Shown here: piece after piece, positions 26,115-34,402 of the stretch
How the letters are laid out: every line of letters starts with the position of its first letter
Numbering within the stretch: the first letter of the stretch is position 1
NCBI GenBank assembly: GCA_903895845.1
Contig: CAITVK010000078.1
Coordinates: 1 to 64,000 of the forward strand
From: an uncultured Chitinophagaceae bacterium
GTDB lineage: Bacteria > Bacteroidota > Bacteroidia > Chitinophagales > Chitinophagaceae
DNA: 64,000 nt
Direction of reading: 5' to 3'
Program-made: the position numbers and the translations under genes
Notes under the pieces: generated by a model
The model's input: the letters and a program-made list of their open reading frames with translations, nothing else
Told to the model about the DNA's origin: nothing
Databases searched by the model: none

Positions 26115-26450
26115 ATGATGCGTGATACAATAAGGAAAATTATAGCAGTCTTATTACTTATTCTCTTTTTGGAGAAAGCAGAATTGCGTCTTTTTATCCA
26201 TAATCACTTTCACGAATCAATTACCAATATCTCTTTTTCTAAAAAAGATACAACCAACGCAGCCATTCTATCATCAGTTCACTGCGATTGTTTGGATGAT
26301 TTTTTTATTCCATTGGCTCTCACAGATGAAACCCTTGTACCGTCACCTGCCATCAGGTACAACAAAGTAGTAAATATAGTTTCAGAAAGCCATAAATCTA
26401 TTGCACCTCGTTTTTCTGTTTGGCTACGTGGTCCACCCACTATGGGATAG
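26115..26450 (+). CDS. Small exported or membrane-bound His/Cys-containing protein
   Basis: 111 residues. A hydrophobic N-terminal segment (IIAVLLLILFLEKAELRLF) is followed by HNHFHE, HCDCLDDFF and a C-terminal WLRGPPTMG. The His cluster, the Cys pair and the RGPP ending recall small Bacteroidota proteins that precede TonB receptors for metals or metal complexes. I do not know a function. Start at ATG 26115 is fixed by the strong promoter just upstream; an in-frame TTG at 26094 lies inside that promoter. It is followed by a terminator-like hairpin and then the TonB receptor. Confidence 0.65.
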   Translation: MMRDTIRKIIAVLLLILFLEKAELRLFIHNHFHESITNISFSKKDTTNAAILSSVHCDCLDDFFIPLALTDETLVPSPAIRYNKVVNIVSESHKSIAPRFSVWLRGPPTMG

Positions 26451-26496
26451 GTTTTTGTACACAGCTTATTCTTAAATTGAATTCATCTTTAGTTCT

Positions 26497-26526
26497 TACA
26501 CTAATTGCTAGTGTAGTGGCTTTTTT
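26497..26526 (+). terminator. Terminator or attenuator hairpin ahead of the TonB receptor
   Basis: Stem TACACTA/TAGTGTA, five-base loop, then AGTGGC and six T residues, ending 12 bases before the receptor ATG. It may end the small upstream transcript or attenuate readthrough into the receptor. Confidence 0.55.
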
Positions 26527-26538
26527 AAATATTATACA

Positions 26539-29001
26539 ATGAACAAACTATATTACTTTTTACTGACATTATTGGTTACCATATCGAGCATAGCTCAAAA
26601 TACGTTAGACAGACGGGGAGGAGCAACTTTGTCGGGGATTGTTACAGATAGTAAAGTGAAGCCTTTGCAAGGTGCCACTATAACTATCGTTGACCTAAAA
26701 CGTAGCGTTGCCTCAGATGCCGAAGGGTATTATAGTTTCAATAACCTACCTAGTGGCAAGTATCTGGTAGAAGTGAAACTTATAGGATATAAATCAATCA
26801 CACAGAATATTACATTGGGCGATGGCAAACAACTGAACTTTAAATTGCCTGAAAGCTTTGTGGATGAAGGTGAAGTAATTGTTACGGGAGTATCAAGGGC
26901 TACACTGATTAAAAGAAATCCTGTACCAATTGTGTCTGTCAGTCACGATTATTTGGTGACCAATCTTGCTACCAATGCCATTGATGCCTTGGTAAAGATT
27001 CCGGGAGTGCGTGCCGTTACTACAGGGCCTAATGTTTCCAAGCCCTTTATCAGAGGATTAGGGTATAATAGAATACTTACGCTATACGATGGTGTGCGCC
27101 AAGAAGGACAGCAATGGGGCGATGAACACGGTATTGAAGTGGATCAGTATAGCGAAGAGAAGGTAGAAATCATAAAAGGGCCAGCTAGTTTGAGTTATGG
27201 TTCGGATGCGCTGGCAGGTGTGGTAAATATCATTCCTACACAACCTGCCCCAGAAGGAAAGACTATAGGAGACGCTGTGGTAGATTATCAAAGTAACAAT
27301 AAATACATTGGTGGCTCGGTGTTTATGAGTAAGACAAAGAACGGTATTGAATGGTTGGGAAGATTATCGCACAAACAAGCAGTAGACTATCAAAACAAAT
27401 ATGACGGAAGGGTTTTTGGTACTGCTTTTAATGAGACAGACGGCGATGCATCTATTGGCATCCATCGCAACTGGGGCTTTTCTCATTTGAATGTAGTGGT
27501 ATATGACGACTTACAAGAAATACCAGATGGTAGTAGGGATAGTGCCACTCATCGCTTTACCCGTCAAATATCAGAAGCTGACACAGTGCGCCAGATTGTT
27601 TCTGATAATGATTTGAACAGTTATACCATTGAGAAACTGCACCAACATGTGCAACACTTCCGTGCTTATTGGAGCAATGACCTTATTGTAGGCAATGGCA
27701 ATCATTTACTCATCAACCTTGGTTATCAAAACAGCGTCCGCCGCGAATTCAGTCATCCCGTTCTTTATACCATTCCTGGGCTTTATCTTCAATTGAATAC
27801 TATTAATTACGATGTAAAATATTCTTTCCGTGAATCTAATAACTGGAGTATAACCACTGGTATCAATGGGATGCAACAACAAAATAAAGTAACCAATGGC
27901 ACTGAGTTTATTGTACCCAATTATCATCAGTTTGACATTGGGCCATTTGTTACAGCCAAGAAATCTTATGGAAAACTCGACATCGCAGGGGGAGTACGTT
28001 TCGACATACGTTCTTTTAAAAACGATGAACTCTATTCAAATACTAACCCTACTACAGGGTTCGATATGGCAGTTTCTGGTGCAGATACTGTTGGCGGCAA
28101 GCAGGTATTTCCTAATTATAGCAAAACCTTCTCTGGCTTTTCGGGCAGTGCAGGGGCTACTTACAACTTTTCCAATCAGATTTCTGTAAAGGCGAATATC
28201 GGTAGAGGTTATCGTGCACCAAACATAGCAGAGATTTCTGCCAATGGAGTGCATCCGGGTACAAATATTTATCAAATTGGTAATCCCGATTTCAAACCAG
28301 AGTTCAGTTGGCAAGAGGATATTGGCTTCCTTTATTCTGGACAACACATTGTCGCTTCGCTCGATTTATTTAATAATGACATACAGAATTATATCTATAA
28401 TCAAAAGCTGACTAACCCCGATGGCAGTGATTTGGTGTTGGTAAGAGGCAACCAAACCTTTCAGTTTGAGGCCGCAAGGGCTCATTTGTATGGCGGAGAA
28501 TGTAGTGTAGATGTTCATCCTGTAAAGTCCCTACACTTCGAGAATAGTGTCTCATTAGTTTATGGCGACAATAAAGGAGTGCCAGGCAAGCAGGTTTCTG
28601 ATAGCGCCAAATATCTTCCACAAATATCACCCGCACATGGTACTTCTGAGTTGCGATATGATTTCAGCAATAAGAACCTACATATTGTAAAAGGATTCAT
28701 CAAAGTACAAGTGGAACTATTTGCAGCACAGAACAGGGCTTACTTAGCTTACAATACCGAAACAAGTACGCCAGGATATACACTTTTTAATGCGGGCGTT
28801 GGGGGAACGTTCACCAATAAATCACAAAAGCCTTTGTGTAGCATCTATCTGATGGGCAATAATCTTTTTGATGTTGCCTACCAAGATCATTTGAGTAGAT
28901 TGAAGTATTTTTATTCCTATCCCAATCCAAAAACAGGTGTAGATGGCATCTATAATATGGGCAGGAATATCAGCTTGAAATTAGATGTCCCTTTCAATTA
29001 G
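26539..29001 (+). CDS. TonB-dependent outer-membrane receptor
   Basis: 820 residues: signal peptide (about 1-19), CarboxypepD_reg-like domain (LSGIVTDSKVKPLQGATI, about 30-110), plug domain (AIDALVKIPGVRAVTTG through GPASLSYGSDALAGVVN, about 130-235), then the beta barrel with IGRGYRAPNIAEIS in the barrel. It is not a SusC protein: no SusD partner follows and it is shorter. The neighbours, a small His/Cys protein and a DUF6580 membrane protein, suggest uptake of a metal, metal chelate or cofactor such as a cobamide. The ligand is not determined. I see no cobalamin riboswitch upstream. Confidence 0.92.
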   Translation: MNKLYYFLLTLLVTISSIAQNTLDRRGGATLSGIVTDSKVKPLQGATITIVDLKRSVASDAEGYYSFNNLPSGKYLVEVKLIGYKSITQNITLGDGKQLNFKLPESFVDEGEVIVTGVSRATLIKRNPVPIVSVSHDYLVTNLATNAIDALVKIPGVRAVTTGPNVSKPFIRGLGYNRILTLYDGVRQEGQQWGDEHGIEVDQYSEEKVEIIKGPASLSYGSDALAGVVNIIPTQPAPEGKTIGDAVVDYQSNNKYIGGSVFMSKTKNGIEWLGRLSHKQAVDYQNKYDGRVFGTAFNETDGDASIGIHRNWGFSHLNVVVYDDLQEIPDGSRDSATHRFTRQISEADTVRQIVSDNDLNSYTIEKLHQHVQHFRAYWSNDLIVGNGNHLLINLGYQNSVRREFSHPVLYTIPGLYLQLNTINYDVKYSFRESNNWSITTGINGMQQQNKVTNGTEFIVPNYHQFDIGPFVTAKKSYGKLDIAGGVRFDIRSFKNDELYSNTNPTTGFDMAVSGADTVGGKQVFPNYSKTFSGFSGSAGATYNFSNQISVKANIGRGYRAPNIAEISANGVHPGTNIYQIGNPDFKPEFSWQEDIGFLYSGQHIVASLDLFNNDIQNYIYNQKLTNPDGSDLVLVRGNQTFQFEAARAHLYGGECSVDVHPVKSLHFENSVSLVYGDNKGVPGKQVSDSAKYLPQISPAHGTSELRYDFSNKNLHIVKGFIKVQVELFAAQNRAYLAYNTETSTPGYTLFNAGVGGTFTNKSQKPLCSIYLMGNNLFDVAYQDHLSRLKYFYSYPNPKTGVDGIYNMGRNISLKLDVPFN

Positions 29002-29088
29002 TGTACAAGCTTTTAGCTATTTATCAATTAATGTATCGACACAAGAAAAATGTAGATAAGTTACGTATTACCCAATAACGTTTCACCC

Positions 29089-29096
29089 TATTTTTG
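29089..29096 (+). promoter_or_regulatory. Candidate -7 element (TATTTTTG)
   Basis: TATTTTTG, 16 bases ahead of the ATG at 29113; it could give the DUF6580 gene its own transcript. Confidence 0.5.
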
Positions 29097-29112
29097 TGTC
29101 TAAATAATAGCA

Positions 29113-29682
29113 ATGAAATTTAATTATAAGCTCGTTTCTTTCACACTACTGCTAGTGGTAATCACCACACTCTCAAAATTATTCTTTTCTACAAACCTTT
29201 CTTGGTCTGGCTTTTCGCCTGTTATTGCCATCGCTTTATTTGCCGGAATGATTGTAAAAGACAAATCAGTTTCGTTCCTCTTACCATTGGCATCTTTGTT
29301 TATCAGCGATTTGGCAATCGAAGTATTATTCAAGCTCAAATTATTTCCTTACGAAGGGTTATACACCTATCAGTTACTTAATTATGCAATCCTGCTGTTT
29401 ACTACATTGTTGGGTTGGGCATTGAAAGGCAAAAGCTACATCAGTATAATTGGTGGTGCAGTGGCAGCACCAACTTTGTTTTTTATTTTATCAAACTTCG
29501 CTTTATGGGCTAATCCAGCTCAAACAATGTATACAAAAAATGCGAATGGACTAATAACTTGCTTCACAGAAGCATTACCATTTTACGGACATTCATTGGT
29601 GGCTACCTTTGTTTTTCTTCCAGTTTTCATATTCTCCTACAACTTTATTACCAAGAAGGAAGGCGGTTTGTTGTTGGCATAA
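29113..29682 (+). CDS. DUF6580-type membrane protein, putative transporter component
   Basis: 189 residues with about five membrane spans and the conserved features FSPVIAIALFAG, LFISDLAIE, LLNYAILLFTTLLGW and a C-terminal ALPFYGHSLVATFVF. The family is annotated as a putative transport protein and resembles small S-component-like membrane proteins. The TonB receptor immediately upstream suggests the two move the same nutrient across the outer and inner membranes. No ECF ATPase is nearby. It ends at a strong bidirectional terminator. Confidence 0.75.
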   Translation: MKFNYKLVSFTLLLVVITTLSKLFFSTNLSWSGFSPVIAIALFAGMIVKDKSVSFLLPLASLFISDLAIEVLFKLKLFPYEGLYTYQLLNYAILLFTTLLGWALKGKSYISIIGGAVAAPTLFFILSNFALWANPAQTMYTKNANGLITCFTEALPFYGHSLVATFVFLPVFIFSYNFITKKEGGLLLA

Positions 29683-29710
29683 TAATTACAACCGTTAATT
29701 TAATATCGCC

Positions 29711-29748
29711 AAAAAGATAGGCTGTCTCTGGAGACAGCCTATCTTTTT
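29711..29748. terminator. Strong intrinsic terminator (18-bp perfect stem)
   Basis: AAAAAGATAGGCTGTCTC, two-base centre, then its exact reverse complement, ending in TTTTT. It can work in either direction; its position fits the end of the DUF6580 transcript. Confidence 0.9.
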
Positions 29749-29891
29749 AGTTTATATCACACATAACCAATGCCTTTTAAAGCAAATCTATTATCAGGAG
29801 GAAAGGATGTTGGCCTACGAAAATGCTAACTTCTCTAAAGTTTTGAGTTCTCGGGAAGTTTTCCATCGTAAAACAACCCTCAAACCGAAAT

Positions 29892-30073
29892 AAACAGATG
29901 TATAAATAAAATAAACAAGCCTATTTATTCTTTAAACAGACTTGTTTTTTTCTAAAACACATGTGTTTATTCTTTAAATAGGCTTGTTTATTTCTAAAAC
30001 ACATGTGTTTAAACTTTAAACAGGCTTGTTTATTTCTAAAACAAGCCTGTTTATTTTATTTATACATCTGTTT
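29892..30073. repeat. Array B: seven 21-nt units flanked by 26-nt inverted arms
   Basis: Seven contiguous 21-base blocks from 29924 to 30070, each starting TTTATT or close and ending CTTG, CCTG, CTG or CACATGTG. Odd and even blocks differ: one type ends ACAGGCTTG, the other ends ACACATGTG (self-complementary) or ACAAGCCTG (reverse complement of the first). The outer 26 bases (29892-29917 and 30048-30073) are perfect inverted copies beginning AAACAGATGTATAAATAA. No unique spacers. It lies between two convergent genes, after the DUF6580 terminator. Confidence 0.9.
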
Positions 30074-30255
30074 TTTTGTCTGGAAGGTCTGTTTTAAGTC
30101 TGAAGAGGTGCAATCTGAAATAATAAATTTTTAAAATTGATTACCAACCTACTCTCCTAGCTAGTCGTCACTCGCAATAATCTTAGAGAACTTGCACTAC
30201 CAGTTAGTGCCCGTGAATTTGCTGCTAGTGTGCGCCTGTGTGTTTTCTCCGCAAC

Positions 30256-30312
30256 AAAAAGGTGTATTTTAGTAATAATGCGGTACACCATACCTTATAA
30301 CTTGCACCTTTT
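30256..30312 (-). terminator. Possible terminator of the ABC ATPase operon
   Basis: AAAAGGTG and CACCTTTT form the ends of a hairpin, with an alternative GGTGTA/TACACC pairing inside. On the minus strand it is followed by TTTTTG. It lies 30-85 bases beyond the stop of the ABC ATPase gene. The remaining bases from 30074 to 30255 hold nothing I can identify. Confidence 0.5.
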
Positions 30313-30340
30313 CCATCCCAACTTGCGCTTGTTTGCAGCA

Positions 30341-31102
30341 TTAATCTTCCCTGATGCTATACCCCGTTAGGTTGATAAACACATCTTCCAGATTTGCTTT
30401 CTTCACCTGAACAGGGCGTTCAAAGCCTGTTTCTACCAAATCATCTATTAGCTTGGACGGAGAAGCGATGGCAATAATTTTTCCATTGTCTATAATGGCA
30501 ACCCTGTCGCACAATATCTCCGCCTCATCCATATAATGAGTGGTAATAATTACAGTAGTGCCTTGCTTTCTGATGTCTAATATCAAATCCCACAAATTTC
30601 TTCTTGCTTGAGGGTCGAGGCCAGTTGTAGGTTCATCCAAAAAGATAATCTTTGGCTTATTGATTAAGGTAGTAGCAATAGAAAAACGTTGTTTCTGCCC
30701 GCCACTCAACTCTTTGAACTTGGCTTTTGCTTTATCCTTTAGGTTTACTTTTTCTAGTAATGCAATCGGGTCTAAGTCTTCATTATATAATCCTGCAAAC
30801 AGATTAATCAGCTCCACCAGATTCAATCCAGGATAAAATCCACTCGCTTGCAACTGAACACCTACTATCTTCTTTATTTCATTGGGACTATTATCCAGAT
30901 TCAATCCATCTACCACCACTTGTCCACTCGTTTTCTTTCTGAGGGTTTCGATGATTTCCAATGTAGTAGACTTTCCTGCACCATTTGGTCCAAGCAAACC
31001 AAAGATTTCGCCTTCATACACATCGAAACTAATTCCCTTTACCGCTTCGAAATCACCGTACGATTTGTATAAATCTTTTACCTGTATGATTACCTTACTC
31101 AT
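30341..31102 (-). CDS. ABC transporter ATP-binding protein without adjacent permease
   Basis: 253 residues. Walker A GLLGPNGAGKST (about 35-46), signature LSGGQKQR (about 134-141), Walker B IIFLDEPTTG (about 153-162) and switch His in VIITTHYMDEAE. It belongs to the CcmA/multidrug type that pairs with an ABC-2 permease. The gene normally found downstream is missing: 30074-30340 is non-coding. Upstream, after one base, is a small exported protein. The permease must lie elsewhere, or this ATPase is a survivor of a lost pair. Confidence 0.9.
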   Translation of the reverse strand: MSKVIIQVKDLYKSYGDFEAVKGISFDVYEGEIFGLLGPNGAGKSTTLEIIETLRKKTSGQVVVDGLNLDNSPNEIKKIVGVQLQASGFYPGLNLVELINLFAGLYNEDLDPIALLEKVNLKDKAKAKFKELSGGQKQRFSIATTLINKPKIIFLDEPTTGLDPQARRNLWDLILDIRKQGTTVIITTHYMDEAEILCDRVAIIDNGKIIAIASPSKLIDDLVETGFERPVQVKKANLEDVFINLTGYSIRED

Positions 31103-31103
31103 G

Positions 31104-31598
31104 TTACAAATTTAATACAAAACTAAGTCCGCCATTTGAAATGCCAATAGCCGCTTTCGGATTTCCATAACGTTTGTTAAACAAATAAGCCGCAACCAGC
31201 AAATCATTTACAGATTGTGTGGTGAGATAAGACCCCGTAATTGCAGCAACAACGCCCGCTCCAACCATTCCCCAACCTACTCCCCTACTGATATTGGGAT
31301 GATAACTGCTTGCATAGATGGTGCCTGCCGTCAAACTGATGATACCGGTGGTGTTTAAAGCAAAGCCTACAATTTTATCAAACTGATGTTTCTTGTACAA
31401 ATGAATTAACTGAGGATCTTTGGTTCTGTAAAATAGCTTCCGATATTCCCTGCTTCCATTATAAAAAGTATCATTATAAAAGATGCTGTTGGGCTTGGCA
31501 GTAGACAAATAAGTCATTTGTTTTTGCGGCAACGGCTGCTGGGCATGCGAACATAAACCGAGTAAAAGAAAGCACTGCAACAGAAAACATCTGTACAT
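31104..31598 (-). CDS. Small exported protein of unknown function
   Basis: 164 residues from ATG 31598 (an in-frame TTG at 31610 is less likely). The signal peptide MYRCFLLQCFLLLGLCSHAQ is followed by a polar region with YRTKDPQLIHLYKKHQFDK and a Gly-rich membrane-like pair (IVGFALNTTGIISLTAGTI; GWGMVGAGVVAAITGSYL). I do not recognise the family. It lies one base from the ABC ATPase start and 23 bases after fbp, so the three may be co-transcribed. Confidence 0.65.
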   Translation of the reverse strand: MYRCFLLQCFLLLGLCSHAQQPLPQKQMTYLSTAKPNSIFYNDTFYNGSREYRKLFYRTKDPQLIHLYKKHQFDKIVGFALNTTGIISLTAGTIYASSYHPNISRGVGWGMVGAGVVAAITGSYLTTQSVNDLLVAAYLFNKRYGNPKAAIGISNGGLSFVLNL

Positions 31599-31632
31599 CT
31601 GATAACACAATTAGTGTAATGTTTAGAAATGA

Positions 31633-32640
31633 TTAGTTGATATAAGTATCCAATTCGTCCATCATATCCTTACTACCCACAAAGAAAGGGGTTCTTTGGT
31701 GCAACTCTGTAGGCATTATTTCTAGTATTCTTTGTTTGCCATCAGTAGCGCGTCCGCCAGCCATTTCTACAATAAAAGCAAAGGGATTACACTCATACAA
31801 CAACCTTAGCTTTCCACCTGGCTTATCTGTAGTACCAGGATACATAAAGATTCCACCTTTCATCAGATTACGGTGTACATCAGCTACCATGCTACCAATA
31901 TATCTTTGTGTATAAGGACCACCGTTGGTTTTATCTTTTTTCTGACAAACATTAATATATTCCCTGACCTTTGGATCATACTGAAAGAAGTTACCATGGT
32001 TTACAGAATATACTTTACCTGATGGTGGGCATTTTATATCGGCATGACTCAAACAAAACTCCCCTATAGAAGGATCTAAAGTAAAACCATTTACGCCACG
32101 CCTGGTTGCATAAACATACATGGTAGATGAACCATAAATCATATAGCCAGCTGCAACCTGTCTGCTTCCTGGTTGCAAGAAATCTTCTTTAGTACAGGGC
32201 TTGCCCACTTCACTTACCCTGCGATAAACGCTAAAAATAGTCCCGATTGATATGTTGACATCGATATTTCCACTACCATCCAAAGGGTCAAACTGTACAA
32301 CATATTTACTCTGATTGCTTACTTCATCGTCAAACACAACAAAATCATCCAGTTCCTCACTTCCAATACCAGCACAACTAATTCCGTGTTGCAAAACACC
32401 CATAAACTGGTTGTTGGCATAGATGTCCAGCTTCTTCACATCTTCCCCCTGAACATTTACAGTACCATGATCTCCCAAGATGTCCACTAACCCTGCTTTA
32501 TTCACTTCTACATTTACTCTCTTTGCAGCCAGACCAAGGTCTCTCAAAAGACTACTTAGTTCTCCCGTTGCAGTAGGAAACTGGCGCATTTGTTGAATTG
32601 TAAACTCATCGAGTGTAAGAATTTTCCGATTAACTGTCAT
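31633..32640 (-). CDS. fbp: Fructose-1,6-bisphosphatase, class 1
   Basis: 335 residues, full length for the family. The metal-binding motif is in VVQFDPLDGSGNIDVNISIGT, preceded by GIGSEELDD; the substrate-binding stretch GGRATDGKQRILEI is near the C-terminus. It catalyses the hydrolysis of fructose 1,6-bisphosphate in gluconeogenesis. It is followed by the small exported protein and the ABC ATPase, with no obvious functional link. A TATCTTTA on the minus strand just upstream is a near match to the -7 element. Confidence 0.97.
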   Translation of the reverse strand: MTVNRKILTLDEFTIQQMRQFPTATGELSSLLRDLGLAAKRVNVEVNKAGLVDILGDHGTVNVQGEDVKKLDIYANNQFMGVLQHGISCAGIGSEELDDFVVFDDEVSNQSKYVVQFDPLDGSGNIDVNISIGTIFSVYRRVSEVGKPCTKEDFLQPGSRQVAAGYMIYGSSTMYVYATRRGVNGFTLDPSIGEFCLSHADIKCPPSGKVYSVNHGNFFQYDPKVREYINVCQKKDKTNGGPYTQRYIGSMVADVHRNLMKGGIFMYPGTTDKPGGKLRLLYECNPFAFIVEMAGGRATDGKQRILEIMPTELHQRTPFFVGSKDMMDELDTYIN

Positions 32641-32784
32641 AACAATTTGTTTTAATAAAATAAAGATAAAGGCTTGTTTCGAAGTGAGTTGCTTTTTATA
32701 CTAAAAAAGGACAAAAAAGTACTAGAACGGTTGCGAAAGATTGGTATCTAAACCTATAAGCCAGTTTTCGCAGCAAACTAATCT

Positions 32785-32825
32785 AATAAAAAAAGGATGT
32801 ACCTAATTTGTTAGACACATCCTTT
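32785..32825 (-). terminator. Intrinsic terminator of the PID-CTERM gene
   Basis: Minus-strand stem AAAGGATGT/ACATCCTTT with inner CTAA/TTAG, followed by a T run (TTTTTTTATTAG), about 20 bases after the stop at 32848. Confidence 0.85.
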
Positions 32826-32847
32826 CCAATTCATTTATGAAAACTTA

Positions 32848-33075
32848 TTATTTTTCAACTTCTTTTGTTTCTTTCTCTTTTTTCATTTTGGTAATACCAT
32901 ATCCTACAGCTGTTGCTATCAGGATACTCACACCGCCATCAAAAGGAACATCAGTACCAGGCTCGCCACCATTTGGAGGGCCATTGGGATCTGTACTGTC
33001 TTGAGCTTTTGAAACGTATGGCAATGCAAATAATAATGTAAATGCTATGAGTAAGAATGCGGGTATTTTTTTCAT
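32848..33075 (-). CDS. Small PID-CTERM-type surface-sorting protein
   Basis: 75 residues: signal peptide (about 1-24, ending YVSKAQ), a short Pro/Gly/Asp-rich mature part (DPNGPPNGGEPGTD), then VPFDGGVSILIATAVGYG followed by a Lys-rich end (KMKKEKETK). This motif-hydrophobic-basic layout matches the PID-CTERM sorting signal of Bacteroidota, with VPFDGG standing for the usual PIDGG. Almost nothing remains between signal peptide and sorting signal, so the mature product would be a peptide of about 20 residues. A sortase-like partner is not in the window. It has its own terminator. Confidence 0.75.
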   Translation of the reverse strand: MKKIPAFLLIAFTLLFALPYVSKAQDSTDPNGPPNGGEPGTDVPFDGGVSILIATAVGYGITKMKKEKETKEVEK

Positions 33076-33275
33076 TTAATTTGTTTCTTTAAACAAGAAT
33101 CATTTAAAGTAATGCCGTAAAAGTATAGATAATTTCAGTAATGGCATTGTTTTTTATTACTTTTTTTTTCAACATCACAAAAACTTAAAAAAACTTTCAA
33201 TATTCAGATGAAGTTTAAATAGATAATTAGAGAATAAACAAATTAGTAATTAATCCCTTTCCCTATTTATTGCAG

Positions 33276-33866
33276 TTAGAAAGATGGCCCATTACAGAAA
33301 AGGAAGTCAAGGATGCTTACATTCTTTTGAAATCCCAACTTATCTTCAAATACTTGGCTGTAAACAATACGGGGTTCTTTTTCTAGATAATTGCTGGGCA
33401 ACCATTGGTTTCTGTAGTCTATCTTTTTGTTGCCAGCCAATTCGTCATAAGAGCTTGTTGATTCTATCTCTGCCCACAACTTCATTACCTTCTTCAACCA
33501 CATCACTATCTCTGTATTCTTATCCAATAAAAAAGTATGCTGCTTTCTAATCAATTGTTCCACATAAAAATTATAATACTCAAAAAAAGGTGCTTTAGCA
33601 TAACTGCTTTTAATTGCTTTCCAATGTTGTGATTGCCAATTTTCTGAATAACTTATCCGAACATCCTTCATTAGTAGCCTATTGTTTCTTCCACCTTCTA
33701 CCGGCACAGTAAGATTTATCAATCCATTACTTCCGACAATAATGCACCTGTTTCTAAAACTCATTTTCCTAAATGTTTCCCATTGCTCTATATAACACAC
33801 TTCACTCTCATTCAATACATTTATGTAGTTCACACAAGGGAAATAATGACTCTCAGCAACTATCAT
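33276..33866 (-). CDS. WbqC-like family protein
   Basis: 196 residues: conserved start SHYFPCVNYINVLNESEV, RNRCIIVGSNGLINLTVPV, SENWQSQHWKAIKSSYAKAPFF and a C-terminal SILDFLFCNGP. WbqC proteins occur in O-antigen and other nucleotide-sugar pathways; their exact reaction is not well established. It is shorter than the second WbqC protein in this window (51840-52598) and lies alone, not in a sugar locus. Confidence 0.85.
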   Translation of the reverse strand: MIVAESHYFPCVNYINVLNESEVCYIEQWETFRKMSFRNRCIIVGSNGLINLTVPVEGGRNNRLLMKDVRISYSENWQSQHWKAIKSSYAKAPFFEYYNFYVEQLIRKQHTFLLDKNTEIVMWLKKVMKLWAEIESTSSYDELAGNKKIDYRNQWLPSNYLEKEPRIVYSQVFEDKLGFQKNVSILDFLFCNGPSF

Positions 33867-34402
33867 TTGCTACAATTTTTCTTATTATTATCACAAACTA
33901 TTATCAACAATTTTTTAGCACTTTTCAAAATAAAAACTACTCACTTTTTTACAACCATTTTTATTCTTGTTGTCGACATCCTTTAACATCCTAATGACTA
34001 TATATCTAATGCCAAATCTCATTCAGCTATAGTAAATTTCAACAAACTTTTTGATACAATGAATACCATCTTGGAAATAACTTAAGACTTTCAAATTTCA
34101 AACAAAGTTAAAAATGGCGCTAAAAAAAGCACTGTGAATCAGTTTGATTTTGGGGAATTAAATACTATCAACCTGTATTGTAAATACAGTACTCCACATT
34201 GGGGTCAAAAAACCTCAGCGAATTAACAGTCGATACAACAGCGATTGCAAATAACCCCTAGAACTCCCTAATTGATCTAATGTATTGTTGGAAGTAGTAG
34301 ACGATTATCTCCACAATTACAATCAATTATCTAAGATTCATTTTACAACCTAAGGAACGAATCAGTTTATATAGTTGCTAATTCAATTGTAATGTATTTT
34401 TC
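33867..34402. other. Intergenic region, no gene seen
   Basis: 536 AT-rich bases between the start of the WbqC gene and the 3' end of the tyrA gene. I find no convincing terminator, promoter consensus, repeat or RNA. The length is unusual for this window, so an undetected small RNA or decayed gene is possible. Confidence 0.4.

Noticed and set aside
26461-26538. Cobalamin riboswitch before the TonB receptor
   Set aside because: The gap is only 88 bases and shows one simple hairpin; no B12-box-like segments are visible.
29892-30073. Insertion sequence or MITE
   Set aside because: The inverted arms are real, but there is no transposase, no visible target-site duplication, and the core is a tandem repeat. 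I list it as a repeat and leave mobility open.
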